Positions 1-12,934 of a stretch of DNA of 64,000 bases are shown piece by piece. The stretch spans positions 177,001 through 241,000 of the forward strand of contig CAJNDS010002670.1 of assembly GCA_905221605.1 (NCBI GenBank), read 5' to 3'. Position 1 is the stretch's first letter, and the number at the start of each line of letters is the position of its first letter. Origin of the DNA: Symbiodinium natans. Taxonomy: Eukaryota > Sar > Dinophyceae > Suessiales > Symbiodiniaceae. The translations under genes and the position numbers were made by a program. The notes beneath the pieces are model-generated. The model was not told the origin of the DNA. It was given only the letters and a program-made list of their open reading frames with translations, and searched no databases.

Positions 1-1049
1 GGTTCAAGGTGGGGGGTGAGGGGGGGAAGCAACTGGCAACTGGCTCACTTTCTCTATATGTCGGATTGAGAGCTACAACCAATACCGCAAGCAACGACTG
101 GCCTTTGCTAGGGTTTCTTGGAGAGCGAACCGTGCAACACACACTGGGCGCTACACAAATCTATGAACGCCCGAAACACCTTGCTTTTGGATGAGAATAT
201 CCTTTTTGCAGGAAGAGGTGGCCAAAACGAAAGGAGGCCAGGATTCACGGTCCAAAAGAGCCGCTAAGGGCGGAGGCTTTGCATTGTAAGTGGTTTTTTT
301 GCAAGGCTTAATGGTTCTGGTCTAAGAGCCCCGAAAGCTGTCCATAAGCTTTCGGGCGTGCGGGGAAACGTCGGGTAGTGAGACGCCAGGTTTACTGCTT
401 GCGAGTGGTTGGGAATTGTAAACTGGTTCCGTTCATATTTTTTTGGCGCTGATCAAACGAGTAAGGTAAAGATTGCCCCGAGCCTCCAACCCTGGCGTTC
501 TACGCGCGATTTCTGAATTGTGCGCAACTCCGACTTTTTTCTCATCCCGAAGCGAGTTCGATTCATTTTTGAACTCCTCCACAGCGGGTTCGAGTTCTTG
601 GGTCGAGTGCTGTGTGCTCTCAGATTGAAGACCGAGACAAGCCTATTCCCAGACAGCCAAACCCCCGCGATGGAAAGAGGGTGGCGATGGTAAAGCCACA
701 TGCGCGGCGGCGAGGTCTCAAGTCCGTGAGTTTAGGACAGCTGCGGCCATGGGCGATTCAGCCAGGAGTATACTAGGTTTACGCTTACTGTTCCCAAAGC
801 CCTGAACCCGAAATCCTAAACCCTAAGACCCAAAACGCAGCTCGGTTTATCAAGCCAAAAGGCGTTTGATACCAATCTCCATCTCCGACGGATTCCCTGA
901 CTTAGAGCCAGCTTGCCAAGGGATGGGGTAAACCTCATCCTGAATCCTACTGAAATCACCCCAAATCCACAAGAGCCCTGACGAGAGATGTGCCGCAGCT
1001 GTGGTTCCAAGAACGTGAAGATACGGACTGAAAAAGACACCCCGGAGCC
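1..1049. other. Unassigned 5' region
   Basis: No reading frame in this stretch resembles a known protein, and no tandem array is present. It ends directly upstream of the EFL start codon, so it probably holds the EFL promoter and 5' leader. No TATA box or spliced-leader remnant could be recognised with confidence. The short open frames on both strands look random. Confidence 0.5.
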
Positions 1050-2660
1050 ATGGCCGATCGTGAGAAGGCGCATCTTACTGTGGCGGTAGCTGGTCATTTC
1101 GACAGCGGCAAGAGCACGATGGTGGGGCGCTTGATCTTCGAGCTGGGTGGTCTTCCTGACCGTGAGCTGGAGAAGCTGAAGGCGGAAACAGGGCCTTCGC
1201 CTTCTACATGGACAGCCAGAAAGAGGAGAGAGAGAAGGGCCAGACCATGGTGTGTAACAGCAAGGAGTTCTTCACGGAGAGGTGGCACTACACCATCACA
1301 GACCTCCCCGGCCGCCGGAACTTCATCAAGAACATGGTGAAGGGCACTTCTGCCGCAGATGCGGCAATCCTCATGGTGCCAGCCGACGACGACTTCGCCG
1401 CCGCCATTCAAGGGGGCAGCCCCCAGGCTGGAGGTGAGGGGCAAACTCGCCTGCATGCTCGGTTGATCAACCTTCTTGGCGTGAAGCAGCTCTGCGTCTG
1501 CGTGAACAAGATGGATTCTGACCCCGCCAACTATGCCAAGGAAAGGTATGACGAGGTCTACGACAAGACGAGGCGCATGCTGATTCGGATGGGCTGGAAG
1601 AAGCCCTTTGTTGAAAAAAGTGTTCCAATGATTCCAATCTCAGGCTTGCAAGGTGACAACTTGATTGCAAAGTCTGAGAAGATGGCATGGTGGAAGGGCC
1701 AAGACGTCACTACTTCAAAGAAGGAGACATGTCATGTGGAGACCCTGCAGCAAGTGCTGAACGACGCCTTCTGCGTGCCACCACGCCCAACTGATGCACC
1801 GATGCGAATGCCAATCCAGGGACTCTTCAAGATCAAGGGCGTGGGTGACGTCGTGTCAGGACGAGTTGAGCAAGGATTGGTCAAACCTGGTGAGGAAGTG
1901 GTCTTTCTTCCCTCCGGGGCTTCCGGCAGCGTCTTCACGGTCGAGATGCACCACCAAAGGCAAGACCAGGCAGTTCCAGGTGATGTTGTTGGCTTGAACA
2001 TCAAGGGCTTGGACAAAAGCAAGATGCCCAAAGCCGGCGATGTCATGATCTACAAGAAGGACGACACTCTGAAAGTGGTCAAGCAGTTCGACGCCCAGGT
2101 CCAAATCATGGACCTCACCCAAAAGGCGGGACAGTTCAAGCCCGGATTCGTCCCCACTGCCGTGGTGAAAACCGCCCAGTCCCCATGCACGGTGGCCGCC
2201 ATCAGGTGGAAGATGGGCAAGGAGACCAAGGGGAAGAACGTGTGCTCCGCGTGCTCCGTATGGCTTGTGCTGGACCCTTGATTTCCTTGATCTTCCGGCG
2301 GGCTCCCAGAAGCCTCTGTTGACACAAGTTGAGACTGAGATCAGGTCATATCAACTCCGTTTTGGAAACGTCTGGCAGCGCCAAATCTAACGCTCTTCCT
2401 CTATCTACCAGCTGAGCAGAGCAGCACCGGTGGAGAACCCTAGCGACCTCAAGTCCAACCAGCTCGGTCAGTGCACCTTCTGGCTACAGAAGCCCATGGT
2501 CCTTGACACCTTCAAGAACTGTGAAGGCTTGTCTCGCATCGCCTTCTTCCAGACCGACCACCTGGTCATGGCCGGCAAGGTGGTCAGCTGCCAGTCCCTC
2601 GGATTCCCAGTGGTGCCCTCTTTCATCGATCTTTATCATGATTGTCATTGTTGTTTTTAG
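1050..2660 (+). pseudogene. EFL: EFL (elongation factor-like GTPase), divergent copy with frame-breaking deletion
   Basis: EFL is a GTPase that replaces EF-1alpha in many protists and delivers aminoacyl-tRNA to the ribosome. The start ATG at 1050 opens [16 protein letters not shown] followed by the P-loop GHFDSGKST. The signature AFAFYMD, the stretch ARLINLLGVKQL, the G4 motif NKMD, and PISG, EMHH and KGVGDV mark EFL rather than EF-1alpha, which would have YAWVLDKLKAERERG. The frame breaks near 1187-1193: LEKLKAE runs out of frame, and about eight residues expected before AFAFYMD are missing. The second frame continues to 2239. A GT-AG intron (about 2240-2411) then leads to the C-terminal exon with ENPSDLKSN, DTFKNCEGLSR and MAGKVV, stop at 2658-2660. 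The switch-II DxPGH motif reads DLPGRR, so the catalytic His is Arg. Either an assembly error or, more likely given the motif change, a decayed or diverged paralogue. Confidence 0.85.
2240..2411 (+). other. Intron in the EFL gene
   Basis: The exon ends at a codon boundary (GGK-type KGKN, then GTGTGC) and the family sequence resumes at GTGGAGAACCC (2430), with the nearest in-frame AG at 2410-2411. Using that acceptor adds six residues before VENPSD. Reading through would give a short unrelated tail and a stop at 2279-2281. Unlike the introns further right, this one carries no telomere-like repeats. Confidence 0.6.
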
Positions 2661-2716
2661 TATTTTGTTTTCAAGCTATTTTTATTAATATAGTCACTCT
2701 GCGACGGGGCAACCAG

Positions 2717-3055
2717 GTCCGAGTCTGAGGCAGGAGCCGGGGAGGTCATGACTGCCTTCAAGAAGTTTCTGGGGTTTGATGTGCATCATCGCTTTGATGG
2801 GCTCTTCTTTTTTTAAAACCTCCTTAGTTTCTGTAGAGGCTTTCTCTGCACTGAACCCGCAAAACCAGGTTTGACCAGGATGGCAACGGCCGCATCAGCC
2901 GCGCAGAGCTCTCGACCGTCCTCAAGAGGCTGAACCCCACTTGGAATGACGCGGAGCTTGAGAGCCTCATGGCGAATGCCGACAAGAACAGCGATGGATC
3001 ACTGCAGGTTGAGGAGTTCGTGAGCTGGCTCTTTGCGTCGGGTATGAACGCCTGA
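2717..3055 (+). CDS. EF-hand calcium-binding protein, 3' exons
   Basis: Two exons join across a GT-AG intron (2765-2868): ...EVMTAFKK joins FDQDGNGRISRAEL with the Lys codon split exactly. Two canonical EF-hand loops follow, DQDGNGRISRAE and DKNSDGSLQVEE, with acidic or Asn ligands at 1, 3 and 5 and Glu at 12, then a short tail ending GMNA and a stop at 3053-3055. This is a calmodulin/CDPK-like Ca2+ sensor pair. The first exon begins in mid-codon after an AG at 2715-2716, so the N-terminal part must lie upstream; I could not identify it. It starts only about 60 nt after the EFL stop. It is therefore either the tail of a separate gene whose first exons are hidden or lost, or spliced to an alternative EFL transcript. 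Confidence 0.75.
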
Positions 3056-3273
3056 GCTGTGAGCGCATCGATGAACAACCTTTTGTACAAATCTTTCTCC
3101 AGTTTCTGTACCCAAGTCAGCCCGATACTCTTCATTTACGCGACCTACCGCAACATCCCAACCATAAAGGGCCACCCCTAGCTAGAAGCACGGGCACCAG
3201 AGAAACCCGGGACTCGCTTGTGACAGCTGGGCACTTAGTGCTCCGCCATGAGGTCTGTCAACTCCCCTTTTAG

Positions 3274-3402
3274 GTGCTGCCGAAGAAAAATACAAAGAAT
3301 CTGCAGGTCCTCGCAACAAAGCAGCCGGAGGGCGCTAACATCATCATCCCAATGGTTACTTTGCAAGATCTTTGGGCTACCAAGGCTCATCATCCCATGG
3401 CC
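3274..3402 (+). CDS. Possible unassigned exon
   Basis: After a TTTTAG acceptor the frame reads VLPKKNTKNLQVLATKQPEG and continues through GANIIIPMV and LQDLWATKAHHPMAG. Composition is protein-like and lies just downstream of the EF-hand stop. I recognise no family. It may be a first exon of a gene now interrupted by the AT-rich array, or chance. Confidence 0.25.
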
Positions 3403-3734
3403 GGTTTTATGTTTGTGTGGGGGGTGGGGGGTGATCTGAAGGTCCTCATAGTCTGGAGTCTGGGATTTTTGCTTCGTGTTCCTATGGACTTCTTTCTAGT
3501 GGAAAGATAGGCTGTTTACTTGAGAGTAGTTTGGGCCAGCTGCCATCTCTCCATTCAACCGCTCTCCGACTTGCAAGTCTTGCAGAGTGCAGCGATCTTC
3601 TTTTCGACTTAGCGAGACTGGCCGAGACTTGATTACAAGTGCCTGCATAAACAAAAAAGATATCAATATCCGTATATATATATATATGTGTATATGTATG
3701 TAGGACCTTTATGCGTTATTTGACGGTCCTGCTT

Positions 3735-6700
3735 CGCCTTCCAAAATTTTAAGGATTTTAAGGAATTTAGGGGTTTTCCAAAATTTTAAAAGGACCACAA
3801 AATCCTTAAAATTTTGAAAGCCCGGACCTTTCAAAATTTTAAGGATTTTAAGGAATTTAAGGCCTGTTAAATTTCTTAAAATCCTTAAAGCCCTTAAAAT
3901 TTTGAAAGAAAATTAAACTATTTTCCGGAAAGAGGCAGGCCCATTTAAAATTTTAAAAATCCATAAAATCCTTAAAATCCTTAAAATTTTGAAAGGTTGG
4001 GGCTTTCAAAATTTTAAGGATTTTAAGGAATTTAAGGCCTTTTCAATTTCTTAAAATCCTTAAAATCCTTAAAACCCTTAAAATTTTGAAAGAAAATTAA
4101 ACTATTTTCCGGAAAGAGGCAGGCCCATTTAAAATTTTAAAAATCCTTAAAATCCTTAAAATCCTTAAAATTTTGAAAGCCCGGACCTTTCAAAATTTTA
4201 AGGATTTTAAGGAATTTAAGGCCTGTTAAATTTCTTAAAATCCTTAAAGCCCTTAAAATTTTGAAAGAAAATTAAACTATTTTCCGGAAAGAGGCAGGCC
4301 CATTTAAAATTTTAAAAATCCATAAAATCCTTAAAATCCTTAAAATTTTGAAAGGTTGGGGCTTTCAAAATTTTAAGGGTTTTAAGGAATTTAAGGCCTT
4401 TTCAATTTCTTAAAATCCTTAAAATCCTTAAAACCCTTAAAATTTTGAAAGAAAATTAAATTATTTTCCGGAAAGAGGCAGGCCCATTAAAAAATTTAAA
4501 ATCCTTAAAATCCTTAAAATTTTGAAAGCCCGGGGCTTTCAAAATTTTAAGGATTTTAAGGAATTTAAGGCCTTTTAAACTTCTTAAAATCCTTAAAATT
4601 TTGAAAGAGAATTAAATTATTTTCCGGAAAGAGGCAGGCCCATTTAAAATTTTAAAAATCCTTAAAATCCTTAAAATCCTTAAAATTTTGAAAGCCCGGG
4701 GCTTTCAAAATTTTAAGGATTTTAAGGAATTTAAGGCCTTTTAAACTTCTTAAAATCCTTAAAATTTTGAAAGAGAATTAAATTATTTTCCGGAAAGAGG
4801 CAGGCCCATTTAAAATTTTAAAAATCCTTAAAATCCTTAAAATCCTTAAAATTTTGAAAGGTTGGGGCTTTCAAAATGTTAAGGATTTTAAGGAATTTAA
4901 GGCCTTTTAAATTTCTTAAAATCCTTAAAACCCTTAAAATTTTGAAAGAAAATTAAAATATTTTCCGGAAAGAGGCAGGCCCATTTAAAATTTTAATAAT
5001 CCTTAAAATCCTTAAAATCCTTAAAATTTTGAAAGGCCCGGGCTTTCAAAATTTTAAGGATTTTAAGGATTTTTAAAATTTTAAATGGGCCTGACTCTTT
5101 CCGGAATATATTTTAATTTTATTTCAAAATTTCAAGGATTTTAAGGATTTTAAGAAATTTAAAAGGCGTTAAATTCCTTAAAACCCTTAAAATTTTGAAA
5201 GCCCCAACCTTTCAAAATTTTAAGGGTTTTAAGGATTTTAAGGATTTTTAAAATTTTAAATGGGCCTGCCTCTTTCCGGAAAATGATTTAATTTTCTTTC
5301 AAAATTTTAAGGATTCTAAGGATTTTAAGAAATTTAACAGGCCTTAAATTCCTTAAAATCCTTAAAATTTTGAAAGGCCAGGGCTTTCAAAATTTTAAGG
5401 ATTTTAAAGATTTTAAGGATTTTTAAAATTTTAAATGGGCCTGCCTCTTTCCGGAAAATAATTTAATTTTCTTTCAAAATTTTAAGGATTTTCAGGATTT
5501 TAAGAAATTTAAAAGGCCTTAAATTCCTTAAAATCCTTAAAATTTTGAAAGGCCCGGGCTTTGAAAATTTTAAGGATTTTAAGGATTTTAAGGATTTTAA
5601 GGATTTTTAAAATTTTAAATGGGCCTGCCTCTTTCCGGAAAATAATTAAATTTTCTTTCAAAATTTTAAGGGTTTTAAGGATTTTAAGAAATTTAAAAGG
5701 CCTTAAATTCCTTAAAATCCTTAAAATTTTGAAAGGCCCGGGCTTTCAAAATTTTAGGAATTTTAAGGATTTTAAGGATTTTTAAAATTTAAATGGGCCT
5801 GCCTCTTTCCGGAAAATAATTTAATTTTCTTTCAAAATTTTAAGGGTTTTAAGAGATTTAAAAGGCCTTAAATTCCTTAAAATCCTTAAAATTTTGAAAG
5901 GCCCGGGCTTTCAAAATTTTAGGAATTTTAAGGATTTTAAGGATTTTTAAAATTTAAATGGGCCTGCCTCTTTCCGGAAAATAATTTAATTTTCTTTCAA
6001 AATTTTAAGGGTTTTAAGAGATTTAAAAGGCCTTAAATTCCTTAAAATCCTTAAAATTTTGAAAGCCCCGGGCTTTCAAAATTTTAAGGATTTTAAGGAT
6101 TTTAAGGAGTTTTAAAATTTAAATGGGCCTGCCTCTTTCCGGAAAATATTTTAATTTTCTTTCAAAATTTTAAGGGTTTTAAGGATTTTAGGAATTTAAA
6201 AGGACTTAAATTCCTGAAAATCCTTAAAATTTTGAAAGCCCCAACCTTTCAAAATTTTAAGGATTTTAAGGATTTTAAGGATTTTTAAAATTTTAAATGG
6301 GCCTGCCTCTTTCCGGAAAATAAGTTAATTTTCTTTCAAAATTTTAAGGATTCTAAGGATTTTAAGAAATTTAAAAGGCCTTAAATTCCTTAAAATCCTT
6401 AAAATTTTGAAAGCCCCAACCTTTCAAAATTTTAAGGATTTTAAGGGTTTTAAGGATTTTTAAAATTTTAAATGGGCCTGCCTCTTTCCGGGAAATAATT
6501 TAATTTTCTTTCAAATTTTTAAGGGTTTTAAGGATTTTAAGAAATTTAGAAGGCCTTAAATTCCTTAAAATCCTTAAAACTTTAAAAGGCAAGGGCTTTC
6601 AAAATTTTAAGGATTTTAAAGATTTTAAGGATTTCTAAAATATTAAATGGGCCTGCCTCTTTCCGGAAAATCATTTAATTTTCTTTCAAAATTTTAAGGA

Positions 6701-7345
6701 TTTTAAGGATTTTAAGAAATTTAAAAGGCCTTAAATTCCTTAAAATCCTTAAAATTTTGAAAGGCCCGGGCTTTCAAAATTTTAAGGATTTTAAGGATTT
6801 TAAGGATTTTTAAAATTTTAAATGGGCCTGCCTCTTTCCGGAAAATAATTTAATTCTCTTTCAAAATTTTAAGGATTTTAAGAAGTTTAAAAGGCCTGAA
6901 ATTCCTTAAAATCCTTAAAATTTTAAAAGGCCCGGGCTTTCAAAATTTTAAGGGTTTTAAGGATTTTAAGGATTTTTAAAATTTTAAATGGGCCTGCCTC
7001 TTTCCGGAAAATATTTTAATTTTCTTTCAAAATTTTAAGGGTTTTAAAGATTTTAAGAAATTTAAAAGGCCTTAAATTCCTTAAAATCCTTAAAATTTTG
7101 AATGGCCCGGGCTTTCAAAATTTTAAGGATTTTAAGGATTTCAAGGATTTTTAAAATTTTAAATGGGCCTGCCTCTTTCCGGAAAATAAGTTAATTCTCT
7201 TTCAAAATTTTAAGGATTTTAAGAAGTTTAAAAGGCCTTAAATTCCTTAAAATCCTTAAGATTTTAAAAGGCCCGGGCTTTCAAAATTTTAAGGGTTTTC
7301 AGGATTTTAAGGATTTTTAAAATTTTAAATGGGCCTGACTTTTCC
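3735..7345. repeat. AT-rich tandem array arranged as a giant inverted repeat
   Basis: About 3.6 kb made of roughly 155-185 bp units of AAAATTTTAAGG/CCTTAAAATTTT words. Each unit carries one copy of a distinctive block, TTTTCCGGAAAGAGGCAGG, followed by CCCATTT. From about 3735 to 5040 the block reads in this orientation (near 3921, 4105, 4280, 4464, 4620, 4787 and 4961). From about 5040 to 7345 it reads as its reverse complement (CCTGCCTCTTTCCGGAAAA; near 5095, 5272, 5448, 5630, 5803, 5970, 6136, 6308, 6482, 6658, 6831, 7001, 7176 and 7338). The switch is at the near-palindrome GAAAGGCCCGGGCTTTC (5031-5047). Open frames inside it are low-complexity KILRIL repeats, not genes. Confidence 0.9.
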
Positions 7346-7857
7346 GGAAAATAAATTCATTTTTCCAATAGTTTTACTGAGTTTAGTTTTTTTTTTACTC
7401 TCTATCTCCTCATTTTTTAGGCATGAAGAGAAGCATAGACGCCATAGACCGTGGGAGGGAGAGGGCCTCTTGGCTTGCCCATCTCTTTCTCCGTTTAGAC
7501 AAGAACATAATCTGGAGAGAAGGGGGGCTTACACCTTCTTCTCACCATGCTCCTCGCTCTTCTCTCTTCCCCGCCCCCCTCTCGCGCTCTTTTTTTCTTT
7601 CTTTCAGCGGGCTTGAGGGCAAGGTTTTCCCCACCCCCACCCCCACGCATCACTCTCTCTCTCTCTCCCTCTCTCTCTTTCTCTCTCTTTCTCACTCTCT
7701 GTCTCTGTCTTTCTTTTCTCTTCTGAGTGGTATGTCTCGTAGAACTAGAAGGGGGGGAGAGTGAGAGGAATGAAAGGAAGAACTATAAAGAAAAAGATTT
7801 GAAGACGGAGAGGGAGAATGAGACATCGCCCCGTCGCTCTTGCTATCGATCTTACTC

Positions 7858-7895
<38 letters not shown>

Positions 7896-8673
7896 ATCTG
7901 AGTGGTACGTCTCGTAGAGTTGGAAGAGGAGGAGGAGGAGGCGGTTGAAAGGAATGGAAAGGAAGAAAGAGATTTGCTGAGGCAGAGCGGGAGTGAGATT
8001 GCTGAAAAGAAAAAACAGATTAGGCCTCTCACGGCTTTCTTGTCCACAGGATAGGCTTTGAATAGTAAAACAAGGACAAGTGCTCACATTGTACCTAAAG
8101 GTCCATGGCACATAAGGGGTAAAAACGGGGTCCCCTTTTGAGGGCTCATGTTAAGGGACCATGAAACTACCCTAAGATACACCTTCTTCTTACCATGCTC
8201 CTCCCTCTTCTCTCTTCCCCACCCCCCTCTCGCGCTCTGTCTTACTTTCTTTTTTCAGCGGGCTTCAGGGCAAGGGTTTTCCTCCATCTCTCACTTATTC
8301 TTTGTTTTCTGAGTGGTATGTCTCGTAATTAGAATTGGAAGAAGCGCAGGAGGGTGAGAGGAATGGAAAGAAGAACTACAAAGAAAGAGACTTGCAGAAG
8401 AAGAGAGGGAATGAGACAGGGCGAGACATAGAGAGAAGCATAGGCCGTGGGAGAACAAGAGAGATAGGGTCTCTTGGCTTTCCCCTTCTCAGGTTCACAT
8501 TAGTTTTCTTTCTTGCAAAAGAGAAGGGTAAGAAGATAGTAGAGAGGTTGAGCTTACATTTCTTCCTACCTTGCTTCTCCCTCTACCTCTGCTCTTTTTC
8601 TCCGTCTCTCGCTCCTACTCTCGCTCTCGGTCTCGTTTTTCTTTGTCGGGCTCTCTCTCTCTCTCTCTCTCAA

Positions 8674-8728
<55 letters not shown>

Positions 8729-10844
8729 TTCTTCTTCTGCTGGGCATGAGGGGCGTATGCCTTCCGCGCGCCAAGTGCGCCCGAGTCTGCTCAGTCCAGA
8801 CTTGACTTTGGGAGATTCGGTTCGGTGATAGCTTGTCAGTTCCCTCACTCCCCTACACCTATCCCTGTCCCTGACCCACAAACTGCACATAAACGCTAAA
8901 CAGAGATGTGGAACCGACTGCTGCGCAGTCGACCTCTCAGCTATTGCTGTCTCCCCGCCCGGCGTCGTGAGACGTTCCCCTGGCGTTTGCCCCAAGCGGA
9001 CCCTACCTATAAGGCCAACTGAGGTTACCGCTATATTTCTTCTGTCACTCTCTCTATCTCTTCTTTTCTTTTATGGGCCGTATGTCTTGTACAAGTGGAA
9101 GACGAGAAGGAGGGTGAGGTGTTAGATTTGCTGAAGCAGAGAGGGCGTGAAACAGGGCGAGGCAGAGAGAGAAGCATAGACCGTGGAAGCTCTTGGCTTT
9201 CCCCTTCTGAAGTCCGTATCAGTTTTCTTTTTTGTTGAAGAGAAAGAGAAACAAAGAAGAGAGAACAGGAATTTACATGTTCTTCCTAACTTGTTCTTGT
9301 CCCTCCCTCTTCTCTCCCCCCTCACCCTGTCTCTCTGCACGGGAATGTGGAATGAGATGAAGGCAGCGTCCCCTGGAGGGACCTGCCCCTCACAAGAAAA
9401 AGCCCGAGGATCAGCTTCCAAATAAACCCTGTCTCAACCACCCCCCACCCCCTTTCCCCTAGGTTTCGTATACTTTCTGCAGTAAGGATGTGATGCCCAA
9501 TTGCTTTGACAAGTATCATATAAGACCTTATGTGCTTAATTGGAAAGCGAGCAATATCCGGTAACCTTGTTGGGAGATTTGTGGGAAACATTGAGAGTGA
9601 AAAGCAAGATGCTTGCGATCAATTCCTAGCAGCCTGTTGGAAGGTCCCAGGAAGTAGTGAAAGGATATTTGCTCCAAGTATTCTTGTGTCCCCGGGACTT
9701 ACAGTAAATCATTCGTCTTCTTTGCGTGTTTTCTTTTCCTTCTTTCTTCCTTTCTTACCTCGATTTCGCCCATTCTCTGTCACTTTCTCTCAACAGCTCT
9801 CGCCCCTTCCCGCTCATGGTTCCATGCCCTACCCTTGCCTCCTTTCAAATGAATAGGCAAGAAGAGAGTAAGAGAGGAGAGGGAGACCCGTCCCCTACCC
9901 TTCCCTTTTTCGATATCCTTTTAAGAATAAGAAAGAGAAGAACAAGAGAAAAAAGTGAGAAGAGGAGGAAGGTAGGCAGAAGAAGAAGGACTTCCTCCCT
10001 TTCATTTGGCTTTGTCTTACATTTCGTTTTTGCCCTCTTCTGCCATCTCTTTTCTCAATGTCTTGCTGTCTCTCACTGTAAGGAAAGGAAGAGGCGAGAG
10101 GAGGAGGGGAGGGGAGGAGAGGCAATGGGTGCTGCTGGAAGCTCTTGCCCCAGGACATTCTACAAGCCTTGAAGGCCCCGACATTCGGGAGGCTCCCGGG
10201 AGGCCTGGAGGCTGAGACACAAAACGGGATGAGAAAAAGCCTCGCTCGTGGTTCTGTACACACCCGTAGCCCAATGTTGGCTTTTCCGTTTGCAGCGTCA
10301 CCCCCGCAACATACCAGGGGTGGGGGAAAGTTCTAAACGCATGCCGCTCAGGGGCGGTCCTTCGGGGATCATATGCTCAGAAGAAGAAGAGATGGAGAGA
10401 AACAACAACAACGAGAAAGGAGGAGATGATGAGAGAGCGGGCCTCTTGCTTGCCCTGAGCTCTCTGTTCCTTGCAGTTCTCCTTTCTTATGCAAAAAGAA
10501 GAAGAGAAGAATATGGCAAGAGAAGGGAAAGCAAGAGAGAGCCGAGCGAAGGAGCAAAACAAACTTTCTTCTGCCCGCCGTCTTCCTCCATCTTCTCTCG
10601 TCCCTCTCGTTCTGTTCTTTCCTTATTCTTCGAAGAATGTTGTTGAGAGGAGGGGAGGAAGGGAAGAGGAGAGGGGGGGTGACAAACAAAGGAGCGGCAG
10701 AGTGAGGAGGAGTTTGCCCGTCGCCTCAACTCACCCGGAAGCGCCCAACGGGTCCGGAGGACCAAGATCTGTCCCTCTTTGTGAGGAAAGGAAGAGGCGA
10801 GGGGAGGGGAGGAGAGGCAATGTCTCATGGCGAGCTGGGAGGGA

Positions 10845-10847
10845 GGG

Positions 10848-10936
<89 letters not shown>

Positions 10937-10950
10937 GTCTGTCTCTCTTT
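10845..10950. repeat. (CT)n microsatellite
   Basis: An almost perfect CT run on the + strand, among the longest in the domain. Shorter runs lie near 7645-7720, 7855-7890, 8645-8735, 11310-11370 and 12110-12135. Confidence 0.95.
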
Positions 10951-11312
10951 CTCTTCTTCTTCCGCTGGGCTTGAAACTTTCCCTCTCTCTCTTCTTTCTA
11001 TAGGTTCTTTGTATTGTTCTCACCTTTCCGGGATCTGTTTCTATTTTTCTGCGTACCTTCTTCGCCTGAGCTCTTCGCCAGAAAGGAAAGAATATGAAAG
11101 AAGGAGAGTGGCAGAGAGGTGAGAGGAAGGACAGAAGGCGAGTGAATAGGAGAACTCTTCCTCCGAATCTCGCGGCTACCAGTCCTCTTCTCCTTTTTCT
11201 TCCAACGCAGCTCGTCTTGGTTTATCACTTATGAAACGTGAGAGAAGAACAAGGAATGAACAGAGGCGGAGGACAAGGCCCTGCTGCTTTTTCATCCCCT
11301 CCCCCCTCCCTC

Positions 11313-11371
<59 letters not shown>

Positions 11372-12418
11372 ATTCTCTTTTCCCTTTTCTCTTTCTCTTT
11401 TGCTTGCTCCCTTTCTTTCTGTCTTTCTTTCCCTGGCTCTTGTTCTCCTTCTACCGTTCTCGGATTCGCTTCTTTTTCTCTTGTCTTTTCCTTTACTCCC
11501 TTGTCTGCTTCCAGCAGTAGAGAGGGAGGGAGGGAGGGAGAGAGGGAGAGGGATGAAGAGAGCAACGAAGACAAGAAAAGAAAAGATGATGAGAGCGAGG
11601 CCTCTTGCTTGCCCTGAGCTCTCCGCTCCTTTCATTCCTTTCTTACGCAGAGAACAGGGAGAAAAGAAGATGAAGAAGGCAACGGAAGAAAAAGCGAGAG
11701 AGCCGGGCGAAGGAGGAGTTCACCCTTCCTCTCCCCACCGTCTTCCTCCGTCTTGTCTCTTCCTTTCTGTTCTCTGTTATTCCTCACTCTTTGCAGAAAT
11801 GGAAAGGAGGTGAGGAAGGAAAGAGGAGAGGGGAGGGATGATAGCGCAAGAGATGGCAAAGCAAGGAGGATGAATGAGAGCTGAAAGGAAGGACAGAGAG
11901 TGATTGAAGAGGAGAACTCCTCCTCCGAATCTCGCGGCTACCAATCCTCTTCTCCTTTGTCTTCCCACGCAAGCTCGTATTGGGTTTTCACCAATGAGAC
12001 AGGAGGGAAGAACAAGGATGAACAGAGGCGGAGGACAAGGCCCTGCTGCAATCTTCATCTCCTCCTCTTTTCATCCCACCCTCCCCTCTCTCTTTTTTTG
12101 TTTTTTTTTTTCTCTCTCTCTCTCTCTCTCTCTCTTACTTTCTCTAACTTTCTCTCTTTCTTTCTCTCTTTCTTTCGGTCTTTCTTTCTTGCCCTTGTTC
12201 TCCTTCTGCCATTATCGGATTCGCTCTCTCTTTCTCTTGTCTTTTCCCTTATTCCCTTCTTCCTTGTGCATCGTCCTTCTGACTGAGAAAGGGAAGAGGG
12301 AGAAAAGGGAGGGGAAGAGAAGGGAGAGGAAGAGTGGGAGAAAGATAAACGTCAAGTCAAAGGTAAGAAGCGGGAAAGAGAAGCGGAAAAGGGATATTGC
12401 AGAAGTAGAGAGGGAGGA

Positions 12419-12459
<41 letters not shown>

Positions 12460-12461
12460 CA

Positions 12462-12508
<47 letters not shown>

Positions 12509-12811
12509 AGCGAGCAATGAAGACGAGGAAGCAAAGATGATGAGAGCGAGGGCCTCTTGCTTTCTCTGAGATCTCCGTTCGCTTCATTCTTTTTTCATGA
12601 AGAGAACAGGGAGAAGAGAAGAGGAAGGACGGCAAAGGAAGAGAAAGCGAGGGAGCCGAGCGCAGGAGGAGTTCACCATTCCACCATCTTCCTCCATCTT
12701 ATCTCTTCCTTTCTGTTCTATGCTGTTCCTTACTCTTTGCAGAAATGGAAAAGAGGGGAGGAAACAATATAGGAGAGGGGAGGGATGAGAGAGCAAGAGA
12801 TGGCAGAGAGA

Positions 12812-12934
<123 letters not shown>

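Noticed and set aside
1050-2660. EF-1alpha
   Set aside because: The AFAFYMD, MVPAD and LINLLGVKQL signatures belong to EFL; EF-1alpha would have YAWVLDKLKAERERG.
5561-5785. 74-residue frame of KILRIL repeats
   Set aside because: A reading of the AT-rich satellite unit.
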